Part shown: piece by piece, positions 63,652-64,000 of the stretch
Layout of the letters: each line of letters starts with the position of its first letter
How positions within the stretch are numbered: the first letter of the stretch is position 1
NCBI GenBank assembly: GCA_016802295.1
Contig: JAESIW010000115.1
Span: 1,789,995-1,853,994 of the forward strand
Length of the DNA: 64,000 bases
From: Brachionus rotundiformis
Lineage: Eukaryota > Rotifera > Eurotatoria > Ploima > Brachionidae
Direction: 5' to 3'
Position numbers and translations under genes: made by a program
Notes under the pieces: model-generated
The model's input: only the letters and a program-made list of their open reading frames with translations
Told to the model about the DNA's origin: nothing
Database searches by the model: none

Positions 63652-64000
63652 TATTTATCAAACCAAAATTTAAAAATTAGAATTAAAATGCATGTTTTAT
63701 TTTAGAAAATTTTTCTCACACTGTTTTCTAAAAATTATTAGCTTCACAACAAATTGAAACTTTTTTTTTAACTTCTTTAATTTTTTTATCTCTTATTTTT
63801 AGACCATCATTAAGTAAATTTAAAAATCGTTTCTGACAGTCATCATTATCAATTGATGATAAAATAATAAAATAAAATTAATTTGATTTTGATTAAAACT
63901 TAAATTTAAAAAGTGTATTTAATTCTTTTTGATTTTATTAATTAATAAAATATTTTGATTTTGCAGTTAAATTTTAATGATTAATAGTGATAATTTTACA
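63652..64000. other. AT-rich flank, nothing seen
   Basis: Low-complexity A/T sequence to the end of the window with no ORF, repeat or RNA gene that I can support. Confidence 0.5.

Overview
The window is nuclear DNA of an animal (metazoan). It is very AT-rich, with many short (about 50-70 bp) GT-AG introns ending in T-rich acceptors, single-copy animal housekeeping genes, a stalked dynein, a Notch-ligand-like EGF protein, clustered tRNA genes and decayed DNA transposons. The base composition and compact introns resemble monogonont rotifers such as Brachionus. That is inference; no marker here fixes the species.

Layout. 1-19121 (+): 3' part of a divergent dynein heavy chain gene, running from the linker to the stop codon. 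Its AAA1 has lost the P-loop, while AAA2 and AAA3 keep Walker A motifs. Its introns hold two MITE-like elements, a Tc1/mariner remnant, a telomere-like patch and four tRNA-Gln genes. 15457-25670: ten identical-looking tRNA-Gln(UUG) genes, nine on + and one on -, several in duplicated pairs, lying in dynein introns and between the next genes. 21332-22735 (+): JMJD6, three exons. 23595-24809 (+): UBOX5/RNF37-like E3 ligase, two exons. 26018-27199 (+): GLMP, a lysosomal membrane glycoprotein, one exon. 27200-35170: a long AT-rich stretch without recognisable genes except for one GC-rich island of unknown nature.

35171-58155 (+): a giant gene that I resolved into 38 exons with consistent reading phase at every junction. 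It predicts a 6,499-residue type I membrane protein: signal peptide, MNNL-like domain, two DSL-like domains, roughly 120 EGF repeats, a C-type-lectin-like domain, a dibasic furin-type site, about nine copies of a roughly 110-residue ectodomain repeat that I cannot name, one transmembrane helix and a 24-residue tail. This is the most unusual object in the window.

58156-60936: repeat-rich spacer with a 228-bp direct repeat plus a 76-bp inverted repeat. 60937-62095 (+): PSMA3, the alpha-7 proteasome subunit, nine exons, 250 residues. 62703-63651 (-): truncated, frameshifted Tc1/mariner element with one recognisable terminal end.

The genes do not form a functional operon. They are independent eukaryotic transcription units, almost all on the + strand.
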